64,000 bases of DNA from Methylomicrobium sp. wino1 (GTDB lineage: Bacteria > Pseudomonadota > Gammaproteobacteria > Methylococcales > Methylomonadaceae): the NCBI RefSeq assembly GCF_003932755.1, contig NZ_CP024202.1:1550001-1614000 (forward strand). Direction: 5' to 3'. A program made the position numbers and the translations under genes. This document shows, in pieces, positions 1 through 9,809 of the stretch (position 1 is the first letter of the stretch; every line of letters begins with the position of its first letter). The notes under the pieces are model-generated. The model did no database searches. It saw only the letters and a program-made list of their open reading frames with translations, and was not told the DNA's origin.

Positions 1-378
<378 letters not shown>

Positions 379-382
379 ATAT

Positions 383-523
383 TATACCCTTTGCTAATCA
401 AAATTCGGCGCCGGGGCGCCCGTCAAAGGACGCCGTGAATGTCGATTTTGCAGGAGCAAAATCGACCGAACACCCCCAACGCCTCCATACCTTAATGTCG
501 AAATTTGAAGTGCGATAGGTATA
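383..523. repeat. alpha repeat, copy 1 (TATACC...GGTATA terminal inverted repeats)
   Basis: This 141-bp non-coding element begins TATACC and ends GGTATA. Inner arms AAAATTCGGC and CGAAATTT are imperfectly inverted. Between the conserved arms lies a private hairpin core, GATTTTGC-AGGA-GCAAAATC. The same arms recur at 18119, 33172, 34974 and 56174, with an inverted relic near 53068. It sits between the helicase gene and the convergent oadB and holds no gene. Confidence 0.8.
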
Positions 524-539
524 TACTTCATGCCCATTC

Positions 540-1667
540 CTAATCTACCAAGCTCAACAAAATTCCGGCCGCGACGGCGGAGCCGATCACGCCGGCAACA
601 TTCGGTCCCATTGCATGCATCAGTAGGAAGTTATGAGGGTTGCTTTCAAGGCCCAGCTTATTGGCGACCCTGGCCGCCATTGGGACCGCCGATACTCCGG
701 CCGCGCCTATTAGCGGGTTGATCGGTGTTTTGCTGAATTTATTCATGATTTTTGCCATGATGACACCGGCGGCGGTGCCGATGCAAAAAGCGATCGCGCC
801 CAAGCCTAAAATACCGAGAGTTTCGAATTTCAGGAAAGCTTCGGCGCTCAATTTAGAACCGACCGAAAGGCCTAAGAAAATCGTGACGATGTTGATTAAT
901 TCGTTTTGTGCGGTTTTGCTCAGACGGTCGACCGCCCCGCAAGTATTCATTAGGTTGCCTAAACAGAACATGCCTACCAAGGGTGCGGCCGAAGGCAAAA
1001 GCAAGGCTGTTAACAGCAATAGCAGCAGTGGGAACAAGATTTTTTCGGATTTGCTGACGGCTCTGAGCTGCTCCATTTCGATCATGCGTTCTTTTTCCGT
1101 GGTCAATGCACGCATGATCGGGGGTTGAATAAGCGGCACCAGTGCCATATAGGAATAAGCGGCGACCGCGATCGCTCCAAGCAGGTCGGGAGCTAGTTTC
1201 GAAGCAACATAGATGGCGGTTGGACCGTCCGCGCCGCCGATAATGGCAATTGCCGCGGCATCCCTAAGCGAAAACTCGAGGCCGGGTACCATGTTTAGCG
1301 CCAATGCGCCTAATAATGTTGAAAAAATACCGAATTGAGCCGCAGCGCCTAATAATAAGGTCTTCGGGTTGGCTAGCATCGGTCCGAAATCCGTCATTGC
1401 GCCGACGCCCATAAAGATCAACAATGGAAATATGCCGGTTTTAATGCCGAAATATAAATAGTATAGGAGACCGCCTTCTTCGGCCATGTTTGCAATCGGT
1501 ATGTTGCTCAGTATTGCGCCGAAACCGATCGGTAGAAGTAATAGAGGCTCAAAGCCTTTCTTGATGGCCAAAAACAGAAGTAAAAAACCTACCATCATCA
1601 TAAAAGCCTGGCCGGTTTCGATGTTGTAGATCCCGGTGCTTTGCCAGAGCGAATTTAAATTTTCCAT
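540..1667 (-). CDS. oadB: Sodium-pumping decarboxylase beta subunit (OadB/GcdB family)
   Basis: This is a very hydrophobic protein of 375 residues with about ten membrane segments. It carries the family signature [17 protein letters not shown] near the middle and a conserved glycine-rich C-terminus ([18 protein letters not shown]). In the family this inner-membrane subunit couples decarboxylation of the carboxybiotin made by the alpha subunit to Na+ export. I start it at the ATG at 1667 (MENLNSLW), which matches the usual N-terminus. An upstream ATG at 1721 would add 18 polar residues and lies almost at the edge of the inserted gamma element. The partner oadA is upstream at 2114-3898, separated by 446 bp. 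No gamma subunit gene is visible nearby. Confidence 0.87.
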   Translation of the reverse strand: MENLNSLWQSTGIYNIETGQAFMMMVGFLLLFLAIKKGFEPLLLLPIGFGAILSNIPIANMAEEGGLLYYLYFGIKTGIFPLLIFMGVGAMTDFGPMLANPKTLLLGAAAQFGIFSTLLGALALNMVPGLEFSLRDAAAIAIIGGADGPTAIYVASKLAPDLLGAIAVAAYSYMALVPLIQPPIMRALTTEKERMIEMEQLRAVSKSEKILFPLLLLLLTALLLPSAAPLVGMFCLGNLMNTCGAVDRLSKTAQNELINIVTIFLGLSVGSKLSAEAFLKFETLGILGLGAIAFCIGTAAGVIMAKIMNKFSKTPINPLIGAAGVSAVPMAARVANKLGLESNPHNFLLMHAMGPNVAGVIGSAVAAGILLSLVD

Positions 1668-1730
1668 AAATGATCTCGATTGAAGTTGATTTTTATTCTG
1701 AATAGTTGTTGAGTGCATCACGCATTAGCA

Positions 1731-1878
1731 GTAATTATTCACATTCCCCCTATCGTTCTCAAGCTCCAGCGTGGGAATGAAGACCGAGACGCTCTAGCGT
1801 CTCGTACCGTTGGAGCGGTACTCAGGCATTCCCACGCAGAGCGTGGGAACGATAATTGTCGGGGGACTGAATAGTCAC
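1731..1878. mobile_element. Gamma element, intact copy with 8-bp target duplication
   Basis: This 148-bp non-coding palindromic element starts GTAATTATTCAC and ends TGAATAGTCAC, so its ends are imperfect inverted repeats. Inside is a nested palindrome ending in TTCCCACGCAGAGCGTGGGAA. It is flanked on both sides by CATTAGCA (1723-1730 and 1879-1886), an exact 8-bp duplication that shows it moved in as a unit. It now separates oadA from oadB. A second copy at 33356-33794 is itself interrupted. There is no ORF, so it must depend on a transposase encoded elsewhere. The remaining stretch, 1887-2113, shows no convincing gene. Confidence 0.85.
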
Positions 1879-2113
1879 CATTAGCAGAGACAAGGTCAGG
1901 AATTAGGAAATGCTAATAGACTGAATTCGTTAACTTGGGGCTTTTTTATTATAAATTTAAGAGAGCTTCTATTTATCCTCATCCGGCGAGTCTTGATTCT
2001 TATTTAAAGAGGGGGATTGCATTTTGGGAAGGGCCGGTGCGATGTTAAGGGTAGGGCCGTTCATTCTTTGGCGATGCTAAGCACGAACGGTGGTTTATCT
2101 CTTGCTTGTGTCT

Positions 2114-3898
2114 TTATAAGGTAATTAGTGCGTCGCCGACCGTTACCGCGGAACCTTCCTTGATATGAACGATAGATACCGTGCCGCTGGTTTTAGAGCG
2201 AACTTCAGTTTCCATTTTCATTGCCTCCATGATCACGACCACATCGCCGGTTTTTACCGTGTTGCCTATACTGACATTGATCTTCAAGATATTACCTGCC
2301 ATTGGCGCTTGAACGACCGCACCTCCGGAACTGATCGGCTGAGCCGGTTCTGTTGGTTTCGTTGCCGGCTTGATGTCGAATGTTGTTCCGCCCGGCGCCA
2401 CCGAGACATTAAAGGTTTTGCCGTCAACGTTGACGCTGTAGGTTTCGGTTTGAGTGGCGGTTTTTTGTGGTGCGGTCGGGACAGGGACTGCGGGTTTGTT
2501 CGAAGGCGGAGCTTCGAAGGCTTCTGCTTGGCCACGATGACTGATGAATTTCCAGCCGATTTGGGCGAATAAGCCATAAATGAGTGCGTCTTCCTCGAAA
2601 TTGTCGGCTAATTTTACGCTTTCGGTTTTCGCTTTGGCGAGGACTTCCTCGATTAATTTGTCCATCTCGGGTTCCAGCAAATCAGCTGGGCGGCAGGTGA
2701 TCGGTTTGGCGCCGTCCAGCACTTTGGCTTGAAGCTCGGCATTAACCGGAGCCGGCGTGGCGCCGTATTCGCCTTTCAGTACGCCGGCGGATTCCTTGGT
2801 GATGGTTTTATAGCGTTCGCCGGTCAATACATTGATGACCGCTTGCGTGCCGACGATTTGCGATGTTGGCGTCACAAGTGGAATAAAGCCCAAGTCTTCG
2901 CGGACCCGTGGAATTTCTTCCAATACTTCATCGAAACGGTCGGCGGCATTTTGCTCTTTCAACTGGCTTTCCATGTTAGTTAGCATTCCGCCGGGTACCT
3001 GGCTGGTCAGAATGCGGCTATCGACGCCTTTTAAATTGCCTTCGAAACGTGCGTATTTTTTGCGGATATCTCGGAAATAGGCGGCAATGTCTTCCAATTG
3101 CTTGATGTTGAGTCCGGTATCTCTCGCTTGCCCCTCAAGTGCGGCAACTATGGTTTCGGTTGGGCTGTGTCCGTAAGTCATACTCAGCGAGGAAATTGCC
3201 GTGTCGACATTATCGATTCCGGCTTCCGCAGCTTTAATCAGTGTTCCGACGCTTAGTCCTGTCGTTGCATGGCAATGTAAGTGCACCGGAATCGATAGGC
3301 TTTGTTTGAGGCGGCCGACTAACTCATAAGCGGCATAGGGTGTTAACAAGCCGGCCATATCCTTGATACATACTGAATGCGCACCCATGTCTTCGATCTG
3401 TTTGCCTTGATTGACCCACATATCGAGCGTATGTACCGGGCTGACCGTATAAGAAATGGTGCCTTGGGCATGTTTGTCCGTTGCCAGAACCGCTTTTACC
3501 GCGCGCTCGATATTGCGCATATCGTTCATCGCGTCGAAAATTCGAAAGACGTCGATGCCGTTGACTGCGCAACGTTCGACAAATTTGTCGACAACATCGT
3601 CGGCATAATGCCGATAACCGAGAATATTTTGGCCGCGAAACAGCATTTGTTGGGGCGTGTTCGGCATTGCCGCTTTCAATTGGCGCAAGCGTTCCCATGG
3701 GTCTTCTCCCAAATAGCGAATACAGGCGTCGAATGTGGCGCCGCCCCAGGTTTCTAAAGACCAGTAGCCGACTTTATCAAGTTTTTCACAGATCGGTAGC
3801 ATGTCTTCGATGCGAAGGCGTGTCGCCAGAATCGACTGGTGCGCGTCGCGTAATACGACTTCCGTGATTCCTAAAGGTTTGGTGTTGGCTGCTGTCAT
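2114..3898 (-). CDS. oadA: Oxaloacetate decarboxylase alpha subunit / pyruvate carboxylase subunit B (biotin protein)
   Basis: The protein has 594 residues in three parts. First is an N-terminal HMGL-like carboxyltransferase barrel ([14 protein letters not shown]; metal site region [10 protein letters not shown]). A conserved PYC/OADA domain follows. After a Pro/Ala/Thr-rich linker (about 470-520) comes a biotinyl domain with EAMKMET, Lys561 being the biotin attachment site. It moves CO2 between oxaloacetate and biotin. Paired with the membrane beta subunit downstream, it should act as the catalytic arm of a Na+ pump. Some bacteria use close homologues as pyruvate carboxylase B, and sequence alone does not exclude that. 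Start ATG 3898 has GGAGAA about 9 nt upstream. No biotin carboxylase subunit lies nearby, which favours decarboxylation. Confidence 0.87.
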   Translation of the reverse strand: MTAANTKPLGITEVVLRDAHQSILATRLRIEDMLPICEKLDKVGYWSLETWGGATFDACIRYLGEDPWERLRQLKAAMPNTPQQMLFRGQNILGYRHYADDVVDKFVERCAVNGIDVFRIFDAMNDMRNIERAVKAVLATDKHAQGTISYTVSPVHTLDMWVNQGKQIEDMGAHSVCIKDMAGLLTPYAAYELVGRLKQSLSIPVHLHCHATTGLSVGTLIKAAEAGIDNVDTAISSLSMTYGHSPTETIVAALEGQARDTGLNIKQLEDIAAYFRDIRKKYARFEGNLKGVDSRILTSQVPGGMLTNMESQLKEQNAADRFDEVLEEIPRVREDLGFIPLVTPTSQIVGTQAVINVLTGERYKTITKESAGVLKGEYGATPAPVNAELQAKVLDGAKPITCRPADLLEPEMDKLIEEVLAKAKTESVKLADNFEEDALIYGLFAQIGWKFISHRGQAEAFEAPPSNKPAVPVPTAPQKTATQTETYSVNVDGKTFNVSVAPGGTTFDIKPATKPTEPAQPISSGGAVVQAPMAGNILKINVSIGNTVKTGDVVVIMEAMKMETEVRSKTSGTVSIVHIKEGSAVTVGDALITL

Positions 3899-4620
3899 AG
3901 CTTGGGTTCTCCGTGGACCTTATGGGAGGTCAATTCATTAAAAGTTGATGCGACTTTAAGTCTTAATCCGGGCGTTCAATTAACTTCGGTTGCGTTTAAA
4001 AAAGCGTTTGGCTACGGGGATGGGTGGCATCCGGAGTCCTGCGGCAGATGCAAATGGACTGAAATTAAAGTCGTTTGGCATGCATTATATTGAAAAAACA
4101 AGGTAATATCATCTTGAATTGCTTTGCGGAAAAAATACGCAGGCCTTGGTTCTAAGAATATTCGAGGCTTCGGCGTCGCAGTTTGATGTCATTTATCGCA
4201 TGGGCTTCATATAGCCATATCATTTAATGGCTATATGGTTAAGCTATGATTGTTGCGCTTGAAAGAGGTATCTCAACGGTGCAGGGTCTTATTGCGCAGT
4301 GTTTGCCGCACCTAAATTGTGCTTTTGTTCATCAGGGCGCCCTATAAAAGAGCGGTTGCTTTCATGGCGGCAGAGATATTATTTTCTTATGTGCTGTTTC
4401 TTAAGTGTATTTTAATATTGGCACATTGTCTGCATTAGACAAATTGGGTTGTATCTTTAATACTACAATTTGCGTAAAACGCAACAAAAGCTATACTTAA
4501 ATCATAACGAATCAATAGGGTTAAGCGCTTTTATTAATAAGAAAGATTAATCTAAGTAGTCGAATTACTGATTCACAAAAATGTTTTCCGATAGCTACTC
4601 TACTTAAATAGGCGACACTT
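3899..4620. other. 722-bp divergent intergenic region with one perfect hairpin
   Basis: The gap separates oadA (minus) from the porin gene (plus). I find no credible ORF here on either strand. The one clear structure is a 10-bp perfect stem, ATATAGCCAT (4209-4218) and ATGGCTATAT (4227-4236), with an 8-nt loop and no following T tract. It may be a regulator site or a leader structure. The stretch from 4440 to 4620 is AT-rich and probably contains the porin promoter, but no box pair is good enough to call. Confidence 0.4.
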
Positions 4621-5823
4621 ATGTACATAAATAACAAGCAAACTGGTTGGCGATTGACTCTTGTAAGCGCGATACTGATGTCTTCAGCAGTGCAAGCTGA
4701 TGATGAAGGTCTAATTGAGAGTTTAACGGGTTCCGATATCAATAAAACCGCGCCGATGCGCGATCTTGGAATCGAGTTCGGCGGTTGGGTTTCCGCCGGT
4801 ATAGCCGGCAACCCGGATGATCCGCGCGACAAAACTAATGGCCCGGTAACATTCAATAACCGTGCGAACGAATTCCATATGCATCAGTTATATGGCTATA
4901 TCGAAAAAGCGGTTGATACTGAAAGCAATAAATGGGATTTGGGTTTTCGTGCCGATGTTGTCTATGGGGTGGATGCGCGTTTTACTACGCAAGGTAACTT
5001 CGACAATAACCTCGTCGTCGATTCTTCATCGAGATTCTACAAGTTGGCATTTCCGCAAGTATATGCCGAATTGTTCGCGCCGATCGGAAACGGTTTGACG
5101 ACTAAAGTCGGTCACTTTTATACCATTATCGGCAATGAAGTGGTTACCGCACCGGATAACTTTTTCTTTTCGCATGCCTATACGATGCAATACGGCGAGC
5201 CGTTTACGCACACAGGTGTGTTGATGTCGTATCCTCTTAACAATAACTTCGAGTTAACTGGTGGTGTGGTCTCAGGTTGGGATTCGTTTTTTCAACAGCC
5301 GGCTAATTTTCTCGGTGGCGTGAGTTATACGACCGATGACGAAAAAACCTCGGTGGCAGTCTCTTTCATTACGGGCGACACTATCGTGGCCGATAGAAGC
5401 GATACCGCAGACGGTTCTAAAATCGAGCGTCACCGATCGATGTATAGTGTTGTTTTATCTCATGATTTTCTCGACAACTTGCATTATACCTTGCAGCACG
5501 ATTTCGGTGTGCAAGACAATGTTTATCAATCGGGCGGCGATTCGAAATGGTACGGCCTCAATCAATATTTAACTTATGATGTTAACGATGAATTGGCTAC
5601 CGGTCTTCGTTTTGAATGGTTCCGCGATCAAGACGGTACTCAAGTTACCGGTGATGATAACCATTTCTTCGCGATTACGGCCGGCGTTAATTATTCTCCG
5701 CTATCCTGGCTGATGTTAAGACCTGAAATCAGATACGATTGGGTAACCGGTGCGAACGCTTTCGATGCGGGGGCTTCGGATGATCAGGTTCTCATTTCTG
5801 CCGACGCAATCATACGGTTCTAA
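4621..5823 (+). CDS. Outer-membrane porin, OmpL-like beta-barrel (BBP2 family)
   Basis: The protein has 400 residues. It has a cleavable signal peptide of about 26 residues (basic start, hydrophobic stretch, cleavage near SAVQA-DD). After it come alternating amphipathic strands rich in Tyr, Gly and Asn, ending in a C-terminal strand with terminal Phe (ADAIIRF), the usual beta-barrel assembly signal. FGGWVSAGIAGNPDDP and the GHFYTIIGNEV block are typical of the putative beta-barrel porin-2 family. The substrate cannot be read from the sequence. It stands alone and is followed by a strong terminator at 5851. The ribosome site before ATG 4621 is weak. Confidence 0.75.
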   Translation: MYINNKQTGWRLTLVSAILMSSAVQADDEGLIESLTGSDINKTAPMRDLGIEFGGWVSAGIAGNPDDPRDKTNGPVTFNNRANEFHMHQLYGYIEKAVDTESNKWDLGFRADVVYGVDARFTTQGNFDNNLVVDSSSRFYKLAFPQVYAELFAPIGNGLTTKVGHFYTIIGNEVVTAPDNFFFSHAYTMQYGEPFTHTGVLMSYPLNNNFELTGGVVSGWDSFFQQPANFLGGVSYTTDDEKTSVAVSFITGDTIVADRSDTADGSKIERHRSMYSVVLSHDFLDNLHYTLQHDFGVQDNVYQSGGDSKWYGLNQYLTYDVNDELATGLRFEWFRDQDGTQVTGDDNHFFAITAGVNYSPLSWLMLRPEIRYDWVTGANAFDAGASDDQVLISADAIIRF

Positions 5824-5850
5824 TTACACGCAAATTTGAAATTGAAGATT

Positions 5851-5878
5851 ACGGCGCCTTTAGGGCGCCGTTTTTATT
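5851..5878 (+). terminator. Rho-independent terminator after the porin gene
   Basis: An 8-bp perfect GC-rich stem ACGGCGCC / GGCGCCGT closes a 5-nt loop and is followed by TTTTTATTT, 28 bp after the porin stop codon. Confidence 0.9.
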
Positions 5879-5948
5879 TGGAGAGGGCTGTATTAAGTTG
5901 TAATTTTTAGGGGATTTAAAAGGAGTAGCTTTTAGATCTTTATACGAA

Positions 5949-5963
5949 TGATATTGATTATTA
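5949..5963. promoter_or_regulatory. Candidate Fur box upstream of the TonB-dependent receptor
   Basis: TGATATTGATTATTA matches the 7-1-7 Fur consensus TGATAAT-N-ATTATCA at 12 of 14 defined positions. It lies about 100 bp before the chosen start of the receptor gene, where a promoter would be expected. Fe-Fur repression of the receptor is therefore likely. The overlap of this box with an upstream in-frame ATG (5948) argues against that ATG as the start. Confidence 0.6.
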
Positions 5964-6061
5964 ATAACGCTTGCTGTATTGTATTCGATAACTTTTTTGA
6001 TCTACAAAATCATTCCGGTTTGCGTCCGGTTGTAAAACAATCAATATCATTTGGGGGAATT

Positions 6062-8329
6062 ATGTTTCATTCGAAACGGGTGATCGGGCCGCTATCGCTA
6101 GCCTGTCTTTCAGTTAGTGTGGCAACGGCGGCACAGGCCGTCGACAAAGACGCGCCGCCGACGATACTCGATACGGTCAAGGTTATCGGCGACCCGAGTA
6201 AGGCTCGAGATATGCCGGCTTCGGCGCAATATCTCGATACCGGCGATATTCGCGATCAGACGTATAGCGACATCAATCGAATTTTGCGTAAAGTACCCGG
6301 AGTCAATATTCGCGAGGAAGATGGTTTCGGTCTGTTTCCGAATATCAGTTTCCGCGGGGTCGATACGACGCGTAGCGCTAAAATCACCGTAATGGAAGAC
6401 GGTGTCTTGACGGCACCGGCCCCATATTCCGCGCCGGCGGCCTATTTTAATCCGGCCGGCGGTCGTATGAGCGGCGTCGAGGTTATGAAAGGCGGCAGTC
6501 AGGTCAAATACGGTCCGCATATTACCGGCGGCGTGTTGAACTATCTATCGACGCCGATTCCGGAGGACGGCAAGGCCTATCTGAAGACGATCTACGGCAG
6601 TTACAATGAAGTCCGCTCGCACGGTTATGTCGGCAAGACTCACGATACCGAATTCGGACGCTTCGGTTATCTGGTTGAGGGTTTTTATCGCCGCTCCGAC
6701 GGCTTCAAGACGATCGATTCGACTGCCGGTTTTGAAGGCAGTGATGATACCGGTTTTTCACAAGTTGAACCGATGGTTCGCTTGTCCTGGGAGCCGAATA
6801 CCGACATGTATCAACGCTTGGAGGTCAAATTCGGTTATTCGAACATGGATGCCGACGAAACCTATCTCGGCTTGAATGAGACCGACTTCAGACATGATCC
6901 TTATCGTCGCTATGCAGCATCTCGATTCGACAATATCGAAACCGAGCATTTTAGAGGCTTTGCGCGCTATTTCATCTCGCCGACCGACGATTTGGATATC
7001 GTGACGACGGCTTATTACAGCGAGTTTGCCCGCAATTGGAGCAAGTTGAACGATCTGCGAGGAGTCCCTGATGAAAGTCGAAGTTTATCTGGAGCGCTCG
7101 CCGGTGCTAATAACGGTCAGGGCTTGGCATGTTTACGGGGTCAAAGAGCTTGTGATTTGCGGGTTAGAGACAATAACCGTGAATACTATTTAGGCGGTGT
7201 CGAGTCGGTCGCGAATTACCGTTTCGATTTAGGTGTTACGCGTCACGAACTGAGCGGTGGTTTCCGTTATCATGAGGATGGCGAAAAGCGTTTCCAACAC
7301 AATACCACTTATACACAGTCTGACTCAGGTGCAATCACAAATAAAGTGGTTGGAGCTCCGGGAAGCCAGGATAACAGAAGGCAGGATACACGTGCCTATG
7401 CATTTTTCCTTAAGAACCGTATCGAATTCGGTAATTGGGGATTCACGCCGGGTATACGCTATGAGCATTTAGTACAGACAAATCAAAATTTTAACCCTGG
7501 AAAAAGTAACGAGAGCGGTACCAGTTCTCTCGATATGTATGCCGGTGGAGCCAGCTTGGATTATAAATTCAACGAAGAGCTAATGATGTATGGCAGCGTG
7601 CATAAAGGCTTTTCGCCCCCTGGACCTCAAAATGCCGTCGTCGATGGTTTAACCGAAGAAACCAGCAATGCTTACGAATTGGGGGTGCGATATTCAAAAG
7701 GCGCGTTTTCTGCCGAGGTTATTGGCTTCTATACTCAATTCGAGAATTTATTGGTTATTGATAGTATTGGAGGTACCGGTACCGGCGATAGCGAAAACTT
7801 CGGAGAAGTCGATTCGCGCGGCGTGGAGGTGGCTCTAAATTTCGACGCTGGACAGGCGTTCGATTTGGGATTCCGTAATCCATACTTCGTATCTTTTACC
7901 TATACCGATACCGTGCAATTGAACGATGCAGCCTCATCGGATCCCGAGTCGATTTTCAGTTTCGGCAAAAAAGGGAATCGTATGCCGTATATTCCCGAGT
8001 ATGCGGTTAGTTTCGGTAGCGGTATCCACTTTGATAAATGGGGTGTCGACGTGACCGGCAACTATGTCGGTGAAACTTATACTAGCGCGAGCAACACGTC
8101 GTTGCAACTGGATGGTGGCGGGAATCCCGATGCTCGATTCGGTAAAACGGACGACTATGTCATCGTCGATGTTTCGGCTTATTACCAGGTAACGAAAGGC
8201 ATCAAATTGCTCGGTGGCGTACAAAATGCCAATAATGAAGAGTATCTAGTTTCAAGGCAGCCGCACGGTCCCCGTCCCGGCATGCCGATTTTCGCCTATG
8301 GCGGCTTCGAGCTAGACTTCGATATTTAA
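6062..8329 (+). CDS. TonB-dependent siderophore / ferric-citrate-type receptor (FecA-like)
   Basis: The protein has 755 residues from ATG 6062, which follows a strong GGGGGAAT ribosome site. An in-frame ATG at 5948 is rejected because it overlaps the Fur box and precedes a non-signal sequence. The N-terminus is a signal peptide (cleavage near AAQA-VDKD). Then come a TonB box (DTVKVIGD), a plug domain (residues about 50-160, with NISFRGVDTTRSAKITVMEDG and VEVMKGGSQVKYGPHITGGVLNYLS) and a 22-strand-type barrel ending FELDFDI. The plug resembles FecA-type receptors for ferric dicitrate or similar chelates. No FecR or ECF sigma gene is adjacent and the plug lacks an N-terminal signalling extension. 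Uptake without surface signalling is the simplest reading. Confidence 0.85.
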   Translation: MFHSKRVIGPLSLACLSVSVATAAQAVDKDAPPTILDTVKVIGDPSKARDMPASAQYLDTGDIRDQTYSDINRILRKVPGVNIREEDGFGLFPNISFRGVDTTRSAKITVMEDGVLTAPAPYSAPAAYFNPAGGRMSGVEVMKGGSQVKYGPHITGGVLNYLSTPIPEDGKAYLKTIYGSYNEVRSHGYVGKTHDTEFGRFGYLVEGFYRRSDGFKTIDSTAGFEGSDDTGFSQVEPMVRLSWEPNTDMYQRLEVKFGYSNMDADETYLGLNETDFRHDPYRRYAASRFDNIETEHFRGFARYFISPTDDLDIVTTAYYSEFARNWSKLNDLRGVPDESRSLSGALAGANNGQGLACLRGQRACDLRVRDNNREYYLGGVESVANYRFDLGVTRHELSGGFRYHEDGEKRFQHNTTYTQSDSGAITNKVVGAPGSQDNRRQDTRAYAFFLKNRIEFGNWGFTPGIRYEHLVQTNQNFNPGKSNESGTSSLDMYAGGASLDYKFNEELMMYGSVHKGFSPPGPQNAVVDGLTEETSNAYELGVRYSKGAFSAEVIGFYTQFENLLVIDSIGGTGTGDSENFGEVDSRGVEVALNFDAGQAFDLGFRNPYFVSFTYTDTVQLNDAASSDPESIFSFGKKGNRMPYIPEYAVSFGSGIHFDKWGVDVTGNYVGETYTSASNTSLQLDGGGNPDARFGKTDDYVIVDVSAYYQVTKGIKLLGGVQNANNEEYLVSRQPHGPRPGMPIFAYGGFELDFDI

Positions 8330-8393
8330 GTTTGTCTTGATCGGCCTGGAGCTGGCCGGACTTAGGGCAAAATCGAGTGACCCTTCCGAATCA

Positions 8394-8416
8394 AGCACAA
8401 GGATGTGCTCTTTTTT
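8394..8416 (+). terminator. Terminator after the TonB-dependent receptor gene
   Basis: A 6-bp perfect stem AGCACA / TGTGCT has a 4-nt loop and is followed by C and six T. It lies between the convergent receptor and DUF2182 genes. Confidence 0.75.
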
Positions 8417-8431
8417 CTCGATTGGCGAGCG

Positions 8432-9184
8432 TTAGTCGCTACACATGACCCCGCCTGCCCAAGCGAAAAATAGAAGTCCACCAATTCTTGCGCTGATTGC
8501 GGCATTGAATGGACTTAATTTTTCGAGCGTTATGATCAAGGTTAATACCAGCATGCCGGTAATATTCATCAGGCCAACCGAAAACATCACGAGCATTTCT
8601 GCCCAGCAACAGCCCAAACAAACAACTCCATGTTGTGTGCCCATTCGATAAGCGCCTATTGCTCCATCGCGCCATCGGTTCATTAAAAAACCGACCGGGC
8701 TTTGGCAATAGCTTAGGCAAGCATTTTTAGTCGGGGAAAACTGATAGGCGCCGGCCAGTAATAGTATCGCAATGGCGAGACCCCGATTGTTGTTGTCCAT
8801 CATCGGAGACAGCCAGAGCAGTCCGTGCATTTGCCACTGCAATAGCGTCAATACGACGCTGAATAAAAGCCAGATGCTCAAATAGCCGAGCACGAACAGC
8901 GAGGATAAACAAAAAAGGTTTTGACTGCGTCTGCGGCAAATGGTGGCAAATGCCATCACGGTCGGAAATGCGGAAGGAAGCATCATCGCGATCATCATGG
9001 CGGCCCACATAGAAAACACAATGCCGAAATCGAAGGCCGACCATGCTGAAGTCGCGGAGGGCGGCATCCACATTTCCATCATTGGCGTTTCATTCATGTA
9101 ACGGTATTGCCAGAATACCCCGGCCCATGCCATGAGATTAACGGCCAGTAAGGCCGCAAACAGCGTATTTTGGGTTCGGGTCAC
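8432..9184 (-). CDS. DUF2182 integral membrane protein, possible metal-binding
   Basis: The protein has 250 residues and about six or seven membrane segments. It is rich in Met near the N-terminus (MNETPMMEMWMPP) and in the first long helix (MWAAMMIAMMLPS). The motif CLSYCQSPVGFLMNRWRDG and the later HGVVCLGCCWAEM block, with several Cys, are typical of DUF2182, which is annotated as predicted metal-binding but has no proven function. It is the last gene of the minus-strand operon. It starts only 4 nt after the DUF1326 stop, and DUF1326 and DUF2182 are often neighbours, which suggests they act together. Confidence 0.8.
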   Translation of the reverse strand: MTRTQNTLFAALLAVNLMAWAGVFWQYRYMNETPMMEMWMPPSATSAWSAFDFGIVFSMWAAMMIAMMLPSAFPTVMAFATICRRRSQNLFCLSSLFVLGYLSIWLLFSVVLTLLQWQMHGLLWLSPMMDNNNRGLAIAILLLAGAYQFSPTKNACLSYCQSPVGFLMNRWRDGAIGAYRMGTQHGVVCLGCCWAEMLVMFSVGLMNITGMLVLTLIITLEKLSPFNAAISARIGGLLFFAWAGGVMCSD

Positions 9185-9188
9185 GGAC

Positions 9189-9800
9189 TTAGGGGAGGTA
9201 TTCGAAATCGGAGTAAAAGCCGTTGCGTTCCGAGAAGGTCCAATCGTACTGATAATCTTTGTAATGATAATGTTTGGAGCGGGCGACGATCGAGGCGTGT
9301 GAGGGAACCACGCACAGAGGCGGATTGCTGATTGTCGATTCGCCCCCGGATATGCCTTGAATGCTTTCGATTTCGGCTTCGGCGATGCCCGGAATGCTCA
9401 GGCGGCGTTGGTTGTTTTCGGACGAATAATGTATCGGCGTTTTTTTGATGCCGAGAACTTCACTCACTAAACTCATCAAAATTTGCGGATGTCCGCCCGC
9501 GCGGCCGCCGAAGATTTCGGTAATCGCGTTTGCTTGGTCGTCGTCGGCGCGGTCGTCGATATAGAGCGCGGCTTGCCAGTTGCCTTCGATCATCGTCCCT
9601 GGTGCGTAGCAGGCCAGAACTACATTAAGATTGTCGAGCGAAACCTGTTGGTAATGGCCCGTGTCGATATGCCAAGCGACCAGTAATTTGCAGGCGCCTT
9701 CGCTTGGAGGTTGCAGCCAAATGCAAGGACAGGCGGTTTCACAGTTACAAGCTTCGAAATAGCCGCCTTGCAAATGCCAAGTTTTATGGGTCTCGTTCAT
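9189..9800 (-). CDS. DUF1326 domain protein
   Basis: This soluble protein of 203 residues begins with WHLQGGYFEACNCETACPCIW, the Cys-rich signature (CNCxxxCPC) of DUF1326. The mid part (GGRAGGHPQILMSLVSEVLGIKKTPI) is also family-typical. The biochemical role of the family is unknown. The closely spaced cysteines suggest metal or redox chemistry. It lies 9 nt downstream of the SDR gene and 4 nt upstream of DUF2182. The three genes are almost certainly on one transcript. Confidence 0.82.
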   Translation of the reverse strand: MNETHKTWHLQGGYFEACNCETACPCIWLQPPSEGACKLLVAWHIDTGHYQQVSLDNLNVVLACYAPGTMIEGNWQAALYIDDRADDDQANAITEIFGGRAGGHPQILMSLVSEVLGIKKTPIHYSSENNQRRLSIPGIAEAEIESIQGISGGESTISNPPLCVVPSHASIVARSKHYHYKDYQYDWTFSERNGFYSDFEYLP

Positions 9801-9809
9801 AACGTTCTG

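Noticed and set aside
1969-2064. Short minus-strand frame of 31 codons between oadA and oadB, considered as a remnant oadG
   Set aside because: It has no membrane helix, and OadG needs one at its N-terminus. Composition looks random.
5948-6061. In-frame upstream ATG extending the TonB-dependent receptor by 38 codons
   Set aside because: It overlaps the Fur box, has no ribosome site and gives no sensible signal peptide. ATG 6062 fits all three.
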